Shown one piece after another: positions 53,208 through 62,305 of a stretch of 64,000 nt of DNA (its first letter is position 1; the number at the start of each line of letters is the position of its first letter). The DNA lies in NCBI GenBank assembly GCA_017849615.1, contig JAFIGS010000017.1, forward strand, positions 186,001 to 250,000, written 5' to 3'. The notes below the pieces were generated by a model, which saw only the letters and a program-made list of their open reading frames with translations, was not told the DNA's origin and did not search any database. The stretch is from Pseudolabrys sp. Lineage in GTDB: Bacteria; Pseudomonadota; Alphaproteobacteria; Rhizobiales; Xanthobacteraceae. The translations under genes and the position numbers were made by a program.

Positions 53208-53663
53208 TCAATACTCTTGGGTCTACCGGCGCCGATTACTCGGTTTGGGAACGCCGCCTGCGCACCCCTTAGCGCAAGGCCCCTTGACGGGCGAGACCGC
53301 CTTCCCACTGGGATTCGTCCGACATTAGCACGAGCAGCCCCCTGAGACACCTTGACGCAGCATCCGCTCCGGCACAGGCCGCGTGCTCTGCCCGACCCAA
53401 GGCGGCGCGCTCGTGACATCGTTAAATGTCGAACATTATCCAACCGTTTCAAGGCGTCGCTGTTTATTCCGTGCTGCAACATATCGTCCATTGCACTTTG
53501 TTATTCGCGATGTTCTGGAAAATGAGACGCTTGGATATGGGCGACATAAGTTTTGAGCGGCAACTTTCCCGAAGGCGCGCCGTGGAGCGCGCACTTACGA
53601 CGCGCGCATGGAGGAGTCCGGCGTGATGGCCGGGTTCTCCTTCGCGTCACAGGGAGGATAACA
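53208..53663. promoter_or_regulatory. 456-bp divergent intergenic region before the second binding-protein gene
   Basis: This is the longest gap in the window. I see no convincing protein in it. It contains an imperfect palindrome AATGTCGAACATT at 53425-53437 (five-base arms) in a locally AT-rich patch, and AGGGAGG before the start codon at 53664. Promoters for the LysR gene (left) and the LivK-like gene (right) must lie here, but I could not fix -35/-10 pairs. Confidence 0.4.
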
Positions 53664-54929
53664 ATGCGCAAGACTCTACTTGGCGCTGTCGCGCTCGTCG
53701 CACTTGCTTTGCCGGGCTCGGCTCTCGCTCAGAGCAATAACACCATCAAGATCGGCATTCTGGTCGCTCTCGAAGGCGCCTTCGCCACCGGCGGCCAGGA
53801 CGGCGTCCGCAACGTCGAAATGGCTCTCAAGCAGATCAACCACACCGTTGCCGGCAAGAAGATCGAAACCGTCGTCGCGCCGACGGACACCAAGCCCGAT
53901 ACGACCGTGCGCCAGGCGCGCAAACTCATCGAGCAGGACAAGGTCGACATCATCATCGGACCGCTCTCCGGTTCGGAAGGCATCGCCATGCGCGATTTCG
54001 CCAAGACCATCCCCGACAAGGTGGTGATCAACGGCGGGTCCGGCGCACTCGAAACCACCTGGGTCGATCCGGCGCCGAATTTCTACCGCTTCAATCTCGA
54101 CGGCGCGCAGTGGGGCTATGGCCTCGGCAATTACGTCGTGAAGACGAAGGGCTGGAAGAAAGTGGCCACGATCGCGGCCGACTACTCGTTCGGCTACACG
54201 AACTTCATGGGTTTCGCGATCGACTACTGTAAATCGGGCGGCGATATCGTGCAGCGCTTCTGGCAACCGCTCGGTCAATCGGATTTCGGCGGCATCATCG
54301 CGCAGTTGCCGAACGACGTTGACGCGATCTATCTCGGCCTCGGCGGCACAGACGCGATCAACTTTCTCAACCAGTATCAACAGGCCGGCGAAAAGACCCG
54401 CCTGATCGGCGGCACCATCATGGCGGACCAGACCGTTCTGACCGCGCGTGGCCGTGCCAAGGAGGCTCTGAAAGGCACGCCGACGTCCGGCCCCTTCGCC
54501 TCGGACAGCACCGATCCGGCCTGGGTTTCGTATGTGAAGCTCTATCAGGACTCCTTCCCCGCCGCCCAGCGCCTGCCTTCGCCGTCGCTGTTCGGTCTCG
54601 GCTACTACGTCCCGACCATTGCCGCCATCAAGGCGCTTGAAGAAGTCGGCGGCGATCTGTCGAACGGGCAAGCCAAGTTCAAGGCCGCGCTGAACAAAAT
54701 TCAGCTCGACAGCCCCGTCGGCAAGCTCACGCTGAACGAGAACCGCCAGGCGACCGGCACCGTCTTCGTCACCGAAGTGGTCGACGGGTCGGACGGCAAC
54801 ATGACCAATAAGATGGTCGCCAAGACCGAGAACGTGAACCAGACGCTTGGCATGACGCCCGAACAGTATCGCGCCATCGGACTGCCATCACGCGATGTGG
54901 TCGATTGCGCCAAGATGCGCGGCGGCTGA
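53664..54929 (+). CDS. Liv-type ABC importer substrate-binding protein, second system
   Basis: 421 residues from the ATG at 53664, with AGGGAGG upstream; the frame is open to 53553 without a signal sequence. Signal peptide MRKTLLGAVALVALALPGSALAQ. Peripla_BP_6 fold: IKIGILVALEGAFATGGQDG, IIIGPLSGSEGIAMRDF, TIAADYSFGYTNFMGF. It stands apart from its likely permeases (57200 onward), separated by a terminator-like hairpin, an iron-ADH-like gene and an AraC gene. Ligand unknown. Confidence 0.9.
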   Translation: MRKTLLGAVALVALALPGSALAQSNNTIKIGILVALEGAFATGGQDGVRNVEMALKQINHTVAGKKIETVVAPTDTKPDTTVRQARKLIEQDKVDIIIGPLSGSEGIAMRDFAKTIPDKVVINGGSGALETTWVDPAPNFYRFNLDGAQWGYGLGNYVVKTKGWKKVATIAADYSFGYTNFMGFAIDYCKSGGDIVQRFWQPLGQSDFGGIIAQLPNDVDAIYLGLGGTDAINFLNQYQQAGEKTRLIGGTIMADQTVLTARGRAKEALKGTPTSGPFASDSTDPAWVSYVKLYQDSFPAAQRLPSPSLFGLGYYVPTIAAIKALEEVGGDLSNGQAKFKAALNKIQLDSPVGKLTLNENRQATGTVFVTEVVDGSDGNMTNKMVAKTENVNQTLGMTPEQYRAIGLPSRDVVDCAKMRGG

Positions 54930-54952
54930 GCGCGACCGCCAGCGTGACCTAC

Positions 54953-54979
54953 GGTGGCCGGCCGTCGCGGCCGGCCACC
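54953..54979 (+). terminator. Terminator-like hairpin after the second binding-protein gene
   Basis: A perfect 11-bp stem GGTGGCCGGCC / GGCCGGCCACC with loop GTCGC, followed by CTTTCC. The T-run is short, so termination may be partial; it would raise binding-protein expression relative to downstream genes. Confidence 0.6.
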
Positions 54980-55038
54980 CTTTCCGTCAGCGAATTCCGC
55001 CTTGTCGCCGTACAGCGAAAGTGCCGGGAGCGTCTTCG

Positions 55039-56097
55039 ATGACACTGATCGGCTATCTCACGCGCACCCATTTCGCCGAAGCTGCGATCGAGGACGCGCT
55101 TCCCGAGGAAGTGGGCCCACTCGCCCGCGCGCTGGTACTTGTCGATGACGAACCGGGCGGCGCAATCGCCTGCACCCGCGTGCAGGAAGCGCTCGACCAC
55201 ACAACGATCAGTCTGGCGCGCACAGATGCTACCACACCGCATCGCGAAGCAATCCCCCGTATCCTGCAAGCTCTGGGCGATATCCAGACCCGAACGCTGA
55301 TTGCGATTGGCGGATCCGCGGCTATCGGCCAGGCGAGACTTGCTGCGGAGCAGGCAATACGGCGAGGCGAAACGCTCACATTGATCGCCGTGCCGGCAGC
55401 CCTTTGCGATTTCGGGCTCGCCCGTCGCGTTCGTCAGGCGCAAGGCCAGCCCGTCGCCTGTCCACGCCCCGACCAGGTCATCGCCGATCCGACGGTGCTC
55501 GAGCTGGTGCCGCCTCGCCGCCTCGCCGCAGCGGCGATGGAAGTGCTTGTCCATGCCATCGAGGCCTATGCGAGCCCCGTTTATCATCCGCCGGCCGATG
55601 CGCTCGCGCTCGAGGCGACGAGGCGGCTGACGCGGTGGCTGCCTGTTGCGCTCGCCTCGCCCGAGCCCCATCGTGAAGCATTGCGCGAACTGATGGCTGC
55701 TGCCCTGACGGCGGGCCTTGCCCTCGAAAAGGCTGTGGGCGGTGTGGACGCGCTCGCGCATCCGATCAAAGTCGAACTTGGACCCGATGTGCTGCACGGC
55801 GATCTACACGCGCCATTGATGGCCGCCATGGCCGACTTCAACACCGAAGCCGTCGGCGAACGTTACGCCACGATGGCCAAAACCTTCGCTCGATCGAGGC
55901 GGGAGCCACATTTAAGCACCACAATCGGGGCCTTCGCACGTGCGATAGGTTTGCCGGCGACCTTGCGAGAGACGGGCATCGACCCGGCCCGTTTCGATCG
56001 CTTTGCCGAGATGGCGGCCAACGACCCCGGCGCGCTCGCCAATCCGCGGCGGCTCACGCCAGGCGATTGCCGCCGCATTCTCGAGGCCGCCTGGTGA
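55039..56097 (+). CDS. Degenerate iron-containing alcohol dehydrogenase-like protein
   Basis: 352 residues from the ATG at 55039. The fold of the Fe-ADH / maleylacetate reductase family is recognisable from VLVHAIEAYASPVYHPPADALALEA and GGVDALAHPIKVELG. The metal set D-x3-H...H...H reads Glu168-x3-His172...His241...His253, with Asp changed to Glu. The NAD-binding GGGSxxDxAK reads IGGSAAIGQAR, losing the Asp and Lys, and the usual TxxGTGSE block is VPAALCDFG. It may bind a different cofactor or have lost dehydrogenase activity. Encoded between the binding protein and the AraC gene of the second Liv-type system. Confidence 0.75.
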   Translation: MTLIGYLTRTHFAEAAIEDALPEEVGPLARALVLVDDEPGGAIACTRVQEALDHTTISLARTDATTPHREAIPRILQALGDIQTRTLIAIGGSAAIGQARLAAEQAIRRGETLTLIAVPAALCDFGLARRVRQAQGQPVACPRPDQVIADPTVLELVPPRRLAAAAMEVLVHAIEAYASPVYHPPADALALEATRRLTRWLPVALASPEPHREALRELMAAALTAGLALEKAVGGVDALAHPIKVELGPDVLHGDLHAPLMAAMADFNTEAVGERYATMAKTFARSRREPHLSTTIGAFARAIGLPATLRETGIDPARFDRFAEMAANDPGALANPRRLTPGDCRRILEAAW

Positions 56098-56211
56098 GGA
56101 CGAAGAAAGAACACGGCTGCGGCAACCCGGGTCAATTTGCCCGTTGTCCGGACGAAAACTGCTTATACACTTGTCTGAAACCGCAAATATAAGCGGCCCG
56201 GGAGGAAGTCG

Positions 56212-57048
56212 ATGAGTATCGCTCACGCCGTCGCACATGGCGCGTTCGGACGTGCCTGCCTCTACGAACTCGACCGTCCGATGGTGCCGCATGCCCATCG
56301 CGAAGGTCATCTGATCTTCCATGTCAGCGGACCGGTCGCCAGCGTCGTCATCGATGGCAAGACGTTGCCGCTCACGCCGCGGAGCGCCACGGCCATCAGC
56401 CCGTGGCAGCCGCATTACTTTTCGCCTGTCAACCACAACGAACCGACGCTGACGCTCGTTCTTTACATCCGGCCCGGCTGGTTCGTGGATGCGAGCCACA
56501 CCGCCTTCGAGATCCTGCGCTTCGGCCGCGCCGGCGTCGAGATGAGCGACCATATTGCCCGCCTCGCCGCCGAAACGGCGCGCCTGCTGGCCTCTCATGG
56601 CGGAAGTGACGGCTCGTTCGAGGATCGGCTGAGCGCACTCACGCAGGCAGCCTTCGATCAGACCTGGCAGTGGCAAAGTCCCGGCGACAGACCGGCCGCG
56701 CAATGCTCGGGACTGCGCGATTTTCGCCTGAGGCGGGCGATAAACATTCTGAGCGAGCGGCTCGGCGAACCGATCGATCTCGCGGAGATTTCCCGTAATG
56801 CCGGTCTTTCACGACCGCACTTCTTCAAGCTGTTTCGCGAGCAGATGGGCCTGCCGCCGACGATCTTCCTCAACGCCCTGCGCATGGAGCGCGCCATCGA
56901 GCGGCTGGCGATAAGCAGCGAAACCGTTTCGGAAATCGGTTTCGATCTCGGCTTCGCGACCCCGGCGAGCTTCTCTCGCTTTTTCATCGCCAACGGCGTG
57001 GTGCCGCCGAGCGCCTACCGGCGCAGCGTCGCGGCGCTCACGCATTGA
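56212..57048 (+). CDS. AraC-family transcriptional regulator
   Basis: 278 residues. An N-terminal cupin-like sensor (VPHAHREGHLIFHVSGP) precedes the two helix-turn-helix AraC domain at about 170-275 (IDLAEISRNAGLSRPHFFKLFREQMGLPP and VSEIGFDLGFATPASFSRFF). It lies directly before the second LivHMGF set on the same strand; direct repeats in the gap after it are candidate sites. Confidence 0.9.
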   Translation: MSIAHAVAHGAFGRACLYELDRPMVPHAHREGHLIFHVSGPVASVVIDGKTLPLTPRSATAISPWQPHYFSPVNHNEPTLTLVLYIRPGWFVDASHTAFEILRFGRAGVEMSDHIARLAAETARLLASHGGSDGSFEDRLSALTQAAFDQTWQWQSPGDRPAAQCSGLRDFRLRRAINILSERLGEPIDLAEISRNAGLSRPHFFKLFREQMGLPPTIFLNALRMERAIERLAISSETVSEIGFDLGFATPASFSRFFIANGVVPPSAYRRSVAALTH

Positions 57049-57058
57049 GCCGAGGTGC

Positions 57059-57083
57059 TGCACCGCAACGCGTTGCACCGCAA
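57059..57083. promoter_or_regulatory. Direct repeats upstream of the second LivH-like gene
   Basis: TGCACCGCAA occurs at 57059-57068 and again at 57074-57083, 15 bp start to start, in the 151-bp gap after the AraC gene. AraC proteins often bind direct repeats, so these are operator candidates; the spacing is shorter than two helical turns. Confidence 0.4.
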
Positions 57084-57199
57084 ATAAGAGACGGTCGGGC
57101 TAATGAACAGACGGTGGGGAAAAGACAAGCCGAGAACTTCAAACTAGCCTTTCCGGAGTGGCGAAGGTCCGCCACGGGAAGCTGCCAGGCCGTTCTCAG

Positions 57200-58216
57200 A
57201 TGGACAAGTTCATCGCGCGCTATCCGATCTGGAGCCTGATCATCGTTGTTGTGGTCGCTGTGTTCCTGTGGCTGGTGTTCGCGCCGTGGCCGCCGGAACT
57301 GGTGGCCAGCTGGGGCCGCAAGCAGATCTTCCTGAACGGGCTGCTGGGCGGCATCACCCTCGGCGCGCTCTATTTCCTCGTCGCGGCCGGCTTCACGCTG
57401 ATCTTCGGTCTGATGCGCGTCGTCAACCTCGCGCACGGTTCGCTGTTCCTGATCGGCGGCTATGTCGGCTACGAGGTCGCCATCGCCTCGGATTCCTGGC
57501 TGCTGGCGTTTCCGGTCGTCTTCGTCGTCGTCGCGCTCATCGGCGTGCTGATGCAGCATTTCATCTTCTCGAAGATGGAAGGCGAAGAGCTGCGCCAGAC
57601 CCTTGTGAGCATCGGGCTGTCCATCGTGTTCGCCGACCTCATGTTGTGGTGGTGGGGCGGGCAGTCCTACACGATCCTCGCCCCGCAATTCCTGCAGGGG
57701 CCGGTGCAGCTCCCCATCGTCAATACCGTCAACGAGGCGACCGGCGTCACCACGTGGCTGCGCTACCCGGCCGTGCGCGTCTGGATTCTCGCCGCGGCGA
57801 TCGTCATCGGCGTCGCCATGTGGCTGGTGCTCAACCGCACCGCGCTCGGCATGCTGATCCGCGCCGGCGTCGACGATCGCGAAATGCTGGCGGCCTCCGG
57901 CGTGCGCATCAAGCTGCTGTTTCTGGCGGTGTTTGCCTTTGGCGCGGGGCTTGCCGGCGTCGCCGGCATTGTCGGCGCCACCTTCCAGTCGCTGTCGCCG
58001 GGCGAGGATACGCGCTTTCTGCTGTCGAGCCTCGTCGTCGTGATCGTCGGCGGGATGGGATCGATCGCCGGCGCCGCGCTCGGCGCGCTGATCATCGGCG
58101 TCGCCGAGCAGATGGGTTTCGTCTACGCGCCGACCTATTCGATCGTCTTCACGTTCCTGATCATGGCCGCGGTGCTGGCCTTCCGGCCGCAGGGCCTGCT
58201 CGGCGCGAGGCGATAG
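57200..58216 (+). CDS. Liv-type ABC importer permease (LivH-like), second system
   Basis: 338 residues from the ATG at 57200. Membrane protein with an extra N-terminal hydrophobic segment (WSLIIVVVVAVFLWLVF) before the LivH core GLLGGITLGALYFLVAAGFTLIFGLMRVVNLAHGS. Coupling region: LIRAGVDDREMLAASGVRIK. It starts the second permease/ATPase set, which ends in the LivF/Tm-1 fusion. Confidence 0.9.
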   Translation: MDKFIARYPIWSLIIVVVVAVFLWLVFAPWPPELVASWGRKQIFLNGLLGGITLGALYFLVAAGFTLIFGLMRVVNLAHGSLFLIGGYVGYEVAIASDSWLLAFPVVFVVVALIGVLMQHFIFSKMEGEELRQTLVSIGLSIVFADLMLWWWGGQSYTILAPQFLQGPVQLPIVNTVNEATGVTTWLRYPAVRVWILAAAIVIGVAMWLVLNRTALGMLIRAGVDDREMLAASGVRIKLLFLAVFAFGAGLAGVAGIVGATFQSLSPGEDTRFLLSSLVVVIVGGMGSIAGAALGALIIGVAEQMGFVYAPTYSIVFTFLIMAAVLAFRPQGLLGARR

Positions 58217-58219
58217 GCC

Positions 58220-59278
58220 ATGTCCGTCGCCGACAACCTCCAGCGCCTCACCGGCCCTTACGAGCAGCGCTCGTGGCTGCAGCGCATTCCCGCCGCCTGG
58301 TGGGCCGTGGCCGTCATTCTCCTGTTCATGCCAGTGGTGGCCAACGACTTCTGGCTGTTCCAGGTCATGGGCTGGACCTTCATCCTCGGCATGATCGGGC
58401 TCAGCCTGATGTTTCTCGCCGGCTATGGCGGCATGGTCAGCCTGCTGCAGATGACGGTGGCCGGCGTCGCCGGTTACATGGTCGCGATCCTCGGCCCGTC
58501 CGGCGCCAATGTCAGTCTCGGCCTCGCCTGGTGGGTGGTGATCCCGGCGGCCTTCCTGATCGCCGCGATTTTCGCCACCATCTCCGGCGCCCTCGCCGTC
58601 CGCACCGACGGCATCTACACGATCATGATCACGCTCGCGATCGCGGCGGCCTTTTTCTATTTCACGCGGCAGAACTACTCGATCTTCAACGGCTATTCCG
58701 GGTTCAACCTCGTGCTGCCGCCGAAACTGTTCGGCGTGAATTGGCGCGACCCCATGGCGTTCTATTACCTGTCGCTCGCCTGCGCCACGCTGTGCTACGG
58801 CGCGGTCGTCTATATCTCGCGCTCGCCATTCGGCCTCGCTTTGCAGGGCGTGCGCGACAATCCGCGCCGCATGGCGGCGCTCGGCTTCAATGTCACCGCG
58901 CATCGCGTCGCCGCCTACGCGCTGGCGAGCATCTTCGCCTCGACCGGCGGTATCCTTCTCGTGTGGCAGAATGCCCAGATCGCGCCGGGCACGATCGGCA
59001 TCTCGGCGGCGATCGACGTGCTGGTCGTTGCGGTGGTCGGCGGCTTACGGCGCCCGCTCGGGCCCTTCATCGGCGCGCTGATCTATGTGCTGCTGCAGGT
59101 GTTCTCCGCCGACATTCTTGGCCTCTTCGGCTTCTCCGCCGATCGCTTCAAGCTGATCATCGGCATCGGCTTCCTGGCGATCGTGCTGTTCTCCCCTGAC
59201 GGCGTGCTGGCTCTGTGGGACCGCTGGCGCGCGCGCGTTGACGCGCGCAAGGCCGCCGAGACGCGAGGCGCGCCATGA
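58220..59278 (+). CDS. Liv-type ABC importer permease (LivM-like), second system
   Basis: 352 residues, 3 bp after the LivH-like gene. Membrane segments, LAGYGGMVSLLQMTVAGVAGYM and the coupling segment GVRDNPRRMAALGFNVTAHR are typical of LivM. It overlaps the LivG-like start by 4 bp. Confidence 0.9.
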   Translation: MSVADNLQRLTGPYEQRSWLQRIPAAWWAVAVILLFMPVVANDFWLFQVMGWTFILGMIGLSLMFLAGYGGMVSLLQMTVAGVAGYMVAILGPSGANVSLGLAWWVVIPAAFLIAAIFATISGALAVRTDGIYTIMITLAIAAAFFYFTRQNYSIFNGYSGFNLVLPPKLFGVNWRDPMAFYYLSLACATLCYGAVVYISRSPFGLALQGVRDNPRRMAALGFNVTAHRVAAYALASIFASTGGILLVWQNAQIAPGTIGISAAIDVLVVAVVGGLRRPLGPFIGALIYVLLQVFSADILGLFGFSADRFKLIIGIGFLAIVLFSPDGVLALWDRWRARVDARKAAETRGAP

Positions 59279-60078
59279 ACGCTCCCGTCGCACCTGCCCG
59301 CATGAACCAGATCGGCGCCGGCCAGGCCGGCTCCGGCAATGCGCTCGAATTGCGCGGCATCACCAAGATGTTCGGCGCGCTGGCCGCCATTTCCGATGTG
59401 ACCTTGTCGGTGCGGCCGGGCGAGCGCCGCGCCGTGCTCGGCTCGAACGGCGCCGGCAAGACGACCCTGTTCAATTGCATCACCGGCGATTTCCTGCCCA
59501 CCGCCGGGCTCATCCGTTTCTTCGGCGAGGACGTCACCGTCTTCCCGCCGCATGAGCGTATCCGTCGCGGCCTGCGGCGCACCTATCAGATCTCGTCGCT
59601 GTTCGCCGGCCTGAGCGTCATCGACAATGTCTATCTCGCCTGCGTCGGCGTTTCGCGCAACCGCTTCTCCCTGATCCGGCCCCGGCCCGACGATGCCCTC
59701 ATGCACGCCGCGAACATGCTGGTCGACGCCGTGCATCTCACCGCCGAAAAGAACCGCCTGGTCGGCGAACTGGCCTATGGCCAGCAGCGGCAGCTCGAGA
59801 TCGCGCTGGCGCTCTCGGGCGCGCCGCGCTTCGTGCTGTTCGACGAGCCGGCCGCCGGCCTGTCGCCCACCGAGCGGACCGATCTCATTCATATCCTGAC
59901 CGCGCTGCCGAACCACATCGGCTACATCATCATCGAGCACGACATGGACGTCGCGTTGCGGGTCGTCGAGAGCGTCACGATGATGCACAACGGCCGCATC
60001 TTCAAGGAAGGCCGGCCCGAGGACATCGAGGACGATCCGGAAGTCCAGGAGCTGTATCTCGGAGGCGGTCATGGCTGA
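59275..60078 (+). CDS. Liv-type ABC importer ATPase (LivG-like), second system
   Basis: 267 residues. Walker A GSNGAGKTT, signature LAYGQQRQ, Walker B FVLFDEPAAGLSP, H-loop IIIEHDMDVALRV. About 20 residues precede the ABC domain. It overlaps the fused LivF gene by 8 bp. Confidence 0.92.
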   Translation: MNAPVAPARMNQIGAGQAGSGNALELRGITKMFGALAAISDVTLSVRPGERRAVLGSNGAGKTTLFNCITGDFLPTAGLIRFFGEDVTVFPPHERIRRGLRRTYQISSLFAGLSVIDNVYLACVGVSRNRFSLIRPRPDDALMHAANMLVDAVHLTAEKNRLVGELAYGQQRQLEIALALSGAPRFVLFDEPAAGLSPTERTDLIHILTALPNHIGYIIIEHDMDVALRVVESVTMMHNGRIFKEGRPEDIEDDPEVQELYLGGGHG

Positions 60079-62302
60079 GCGCTCGCCGCGTCCGACCGCT
60101 TCCTCAACGCCCGTGCTGCAGTTGCAGGGCGTCAACGTCTTCTACGGACGAAGCCATGCCGTGCAGGGCGTGGACCTGTCGCTGCATTCCGGCGTTCTTT
60201 CCGTCGTCGGCCGCAACGGCATGGGCAAGACCACGATGTGCAAGGCCATCATGGGCCTCGTGCCGGTGTCGTCCGGGTCGATCCGCTTCATGGGCGAGGA
60301 ACTGACCGGCCGCGCGCCGACCGAGATCGCGCGCATGGGCGTCGGCTATGTGCCGCAAGGGCGTCGTCTGTGGCGCTCGCTCACGGTGGACGAACATCTG
60401 CGTGTCATGTCGCGTGGCAATGGCCCCTGGACGCCGGACCGCATCTACGAAACGTTCCCACGCCTCGCCGAACGCCGTCGCAATGGCGGCGGCGAGCTGT
60501 CCGGCGGCGAGCAGCAAATGCTGGCGATCAGCCGCGCACTGCTGATGAATCCGCGCCTGCTGATCATGGACGAGCCGACCGAAGGCCTTGCCCCGGTCAT
60601 CGTCAGCCATGTCGAGGAAACGCTGGTGCGGCTCGCCGCGGAGAGCGACGTTTCCATCCTCGTCATCGAGCAGAACATCGGCGTCGCCACGCAGATGTCA
60701 GACCCCGTGGCCATCATGGTCAACGGCCGCATTCATCGCGTGATCGCCTCGCAGGCGCTGGCGGCCGATCGCGACCTGCAGCAGCGCCTGCTCGGCGTCG
60801 GCCGTCACGGCCACGACCGGACCGAAGAAGCCGACCCGACGACGGCCACCCCCGCGCGCCAGCCGGCCGCCACCATGCCGCAAGGGCCGACACGGATTTA
60901 CATGGCCAACCCGGTGTTGCCGACGCGCTGGTCGCAGGATGTCCCGGCGGCGCGCATCGAAGGGGCGGCGCGCACCGTGTCGCGGCCCACGCTTGCGACG
61001 CTCGACGGCCGCCGCGTCGGCGACGTCTCGCCGCTGGCCGGCCGCGCGCCGCAGGAGCCGCATGTCATCATCGCCGGCACGCTCGACACCAAAGGCGACG
61101 AGCTTCGCTACATCCGCGACATCATCAAGGTCGCCGGGCTCCGCACGCGGCTGGTCGATCTCTCGACGGTCGGCCGCAACCAGGGCGCCGATGTCTCGGC
61201 GCAGGAAGTCGCCCTCGCCTCGCCGGCCGGCTCCGCCGGCATTGCCTCCGGCGATCGCGGCACGGCCGTGGCGGCGATGACGGAAGCGTTCCGCGCCTGG
61301 GTCGGCAGGCAGCAGAATGTCGCCGGCATCATTTCCGCGGGCGGCTCCGGCGGCACGGCGATCGCAACGGCCGGCATGCAGACGCTGCCGGTCGGCGTAC
61401 CGAAGGTCATGATCTCGACCATGGCGGCCGGCAATGTCGCCGCTTATGTCGGGCCGACCGACATCACCATGATGCACTCGGTCACCGACGTGCAGGGCCT
61501 CAACCGCGTCTCGCGCGCGGTGCTCGGCAACGGCGCCAACGCCATGGCGGCGATGGCGCGCTGCTGGATCGAGCAGAACGCGCCGGGGCAGAGCCCGCGA
61601 GCGGACGCCGATCGTCCGCTGGTCGGCATGACCATGTTCGGCGTTACGACACCGGCGGTGCAGCAGGTCGCCAGGCTCATCGAGAAGGAATGGGAGCCGC
61701 TGGTCTTCCATGCCACCGGCATCGGTGGGCGATCGATGGAGAAGCTCATCGACTCCGGGCTGATCCGCGGCGTGATCGATGTCTCAACCACCGAGATTTG
61801 CGACATGATGATGGGCGGCATTCTGCCCGCCACCGAAGACCGCTTCGGCGCCGTCATTCGCACACGCCTGCCTTATGTCGGTTCGGTGGGCGCGCTCGAC
61901 ATGGTGAACTTCGGCCCGCGCGACACGGTGCCGGCGCATTACAGCAACCGCAATCTCTACCCGCACAATCCGCAGGTCACGCTGATGCGCACGACCGTGG
62001 AGGAGAACCGGCGCATGGGGCGCTGGATCGGCGACAAGCTGAACCAGATGGAAGGCCCCGTCCGCTTCCTCATTCCGGAAGGCGGCGTGTCGGCACTCGA
62101 CGCCCCTGGCCAGGCCTTCTGGGATCCCCAAGCGGACGCCGCCTTGTTCGGCGCCATCACCGAGACGGTGCGCATCACCGCGACGCGGCAGATCATTCGC
62201 CTTCCGCACCACATCAACGATCCGGCTTTCGCCGCCGCTTTGGCGCAGCACTTCCGCGCCTTGCACCAGAGCCGCGCGCGCGGCGCATCCGGCAGGACCT
62301 GA
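60071..62302 (+). CDS. Fusion: LivF-like ABC ATPase with C-terminal Tm-1-like (UPF0261) ATP-binding domain
   Basis: 743 residues in one uninterrupted frame. Residues 1-245 are a LivF-like ATPase: Walker A GRNGMGKT (47-54), signature LSGGE (143-147), Walker B LLIMDEP (163-169), VIEQN (198-202). A proline/alanine-rich linker (about 250-325) follows. Residues 330-735 are a complete UPF0261 / Tm-1-like domain, with IIAGTLDTKGDELRYIRDII (333-352), SAGGSGGTAIA (422-432) and VDVSTTEICD. In tomato Tm-1 this domain binds ATP and is followed by a TIM-barrel domain; here the barrel is the next gene. LivF proteins normally end near 240 residues, so the added domain is unusual. Its role in or beside transport is unknown. 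Confidence 0.88.
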   Translation: MAERSPRPTASSTPVLQLQGVNVFYGRSHAVQGVDLSLHSGVLSVVGRNGMGKTTMCKAIMGLVPVSSGSIRFMGEELTGRAPTEIARMGVGYVPQGRRLWRSLTVDEHLRVMSRGNGPWTPDRIYETFPRLAERRRNGGGELSGGEQQMLAISRALLMNPRLLIMDEPTEGLAPVIVSHVEETLVRLAAESDVSILVIEQNIGVATQMSDPVAIMVNGRIHRVIASQALAADRDLQQRLLGVGRHGHDRTEEADPTTATPARQPAATMPQGPTRIYMANPVLPTRWSQDVPAARIEGAARTVSRPTLATLDGRRVGDVSPLAGRAPQEPHVIIAGTLDTKGDELRYIRDIIKVAGLRTRLVDLSTVGRNQGADVSAQEVALASPAGSAGIASGDRGTAVAAMTEAFRAWVGRQQNVAGIISAGGSGGTAIATAGMQTLPVGVPKVMISTMAAGNVAAYVGPTDITMMHSVTDVQGLNRVSRAVLGNGANAMAAMARCWIEQNAPGQSPRADADRPLVGMTMFGVTTPAVQQVARLIEKEWEPLVFHATGIGGRSMEKLIDSGLIRGVIDVSTTEICDMMMGGILPATEDRFGAVIRTRLPYVGSVGALDMVNFGPRDTVPAHYSNRNLYPHNPQVTLMRTTVEENRRMGRWIGDKLNQMEGPVRFLIPEGGVSALDAPGQAFWDPQADAALFGAITETVRITATRQIIRLPHHINDPAFAAALAQHFRALHQSRARGASGRT

Positions 62303-62305
62303 CCT

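Noticed and set aside
57038-58903. 621-codon minus-strand frame opposite the second LivH/LivM genes
   Set aside because: Rich in Asp, Glu, His, Gln and Arg as expected for the complement of membrane-protein codons; no motif, and the sense genes are certain.
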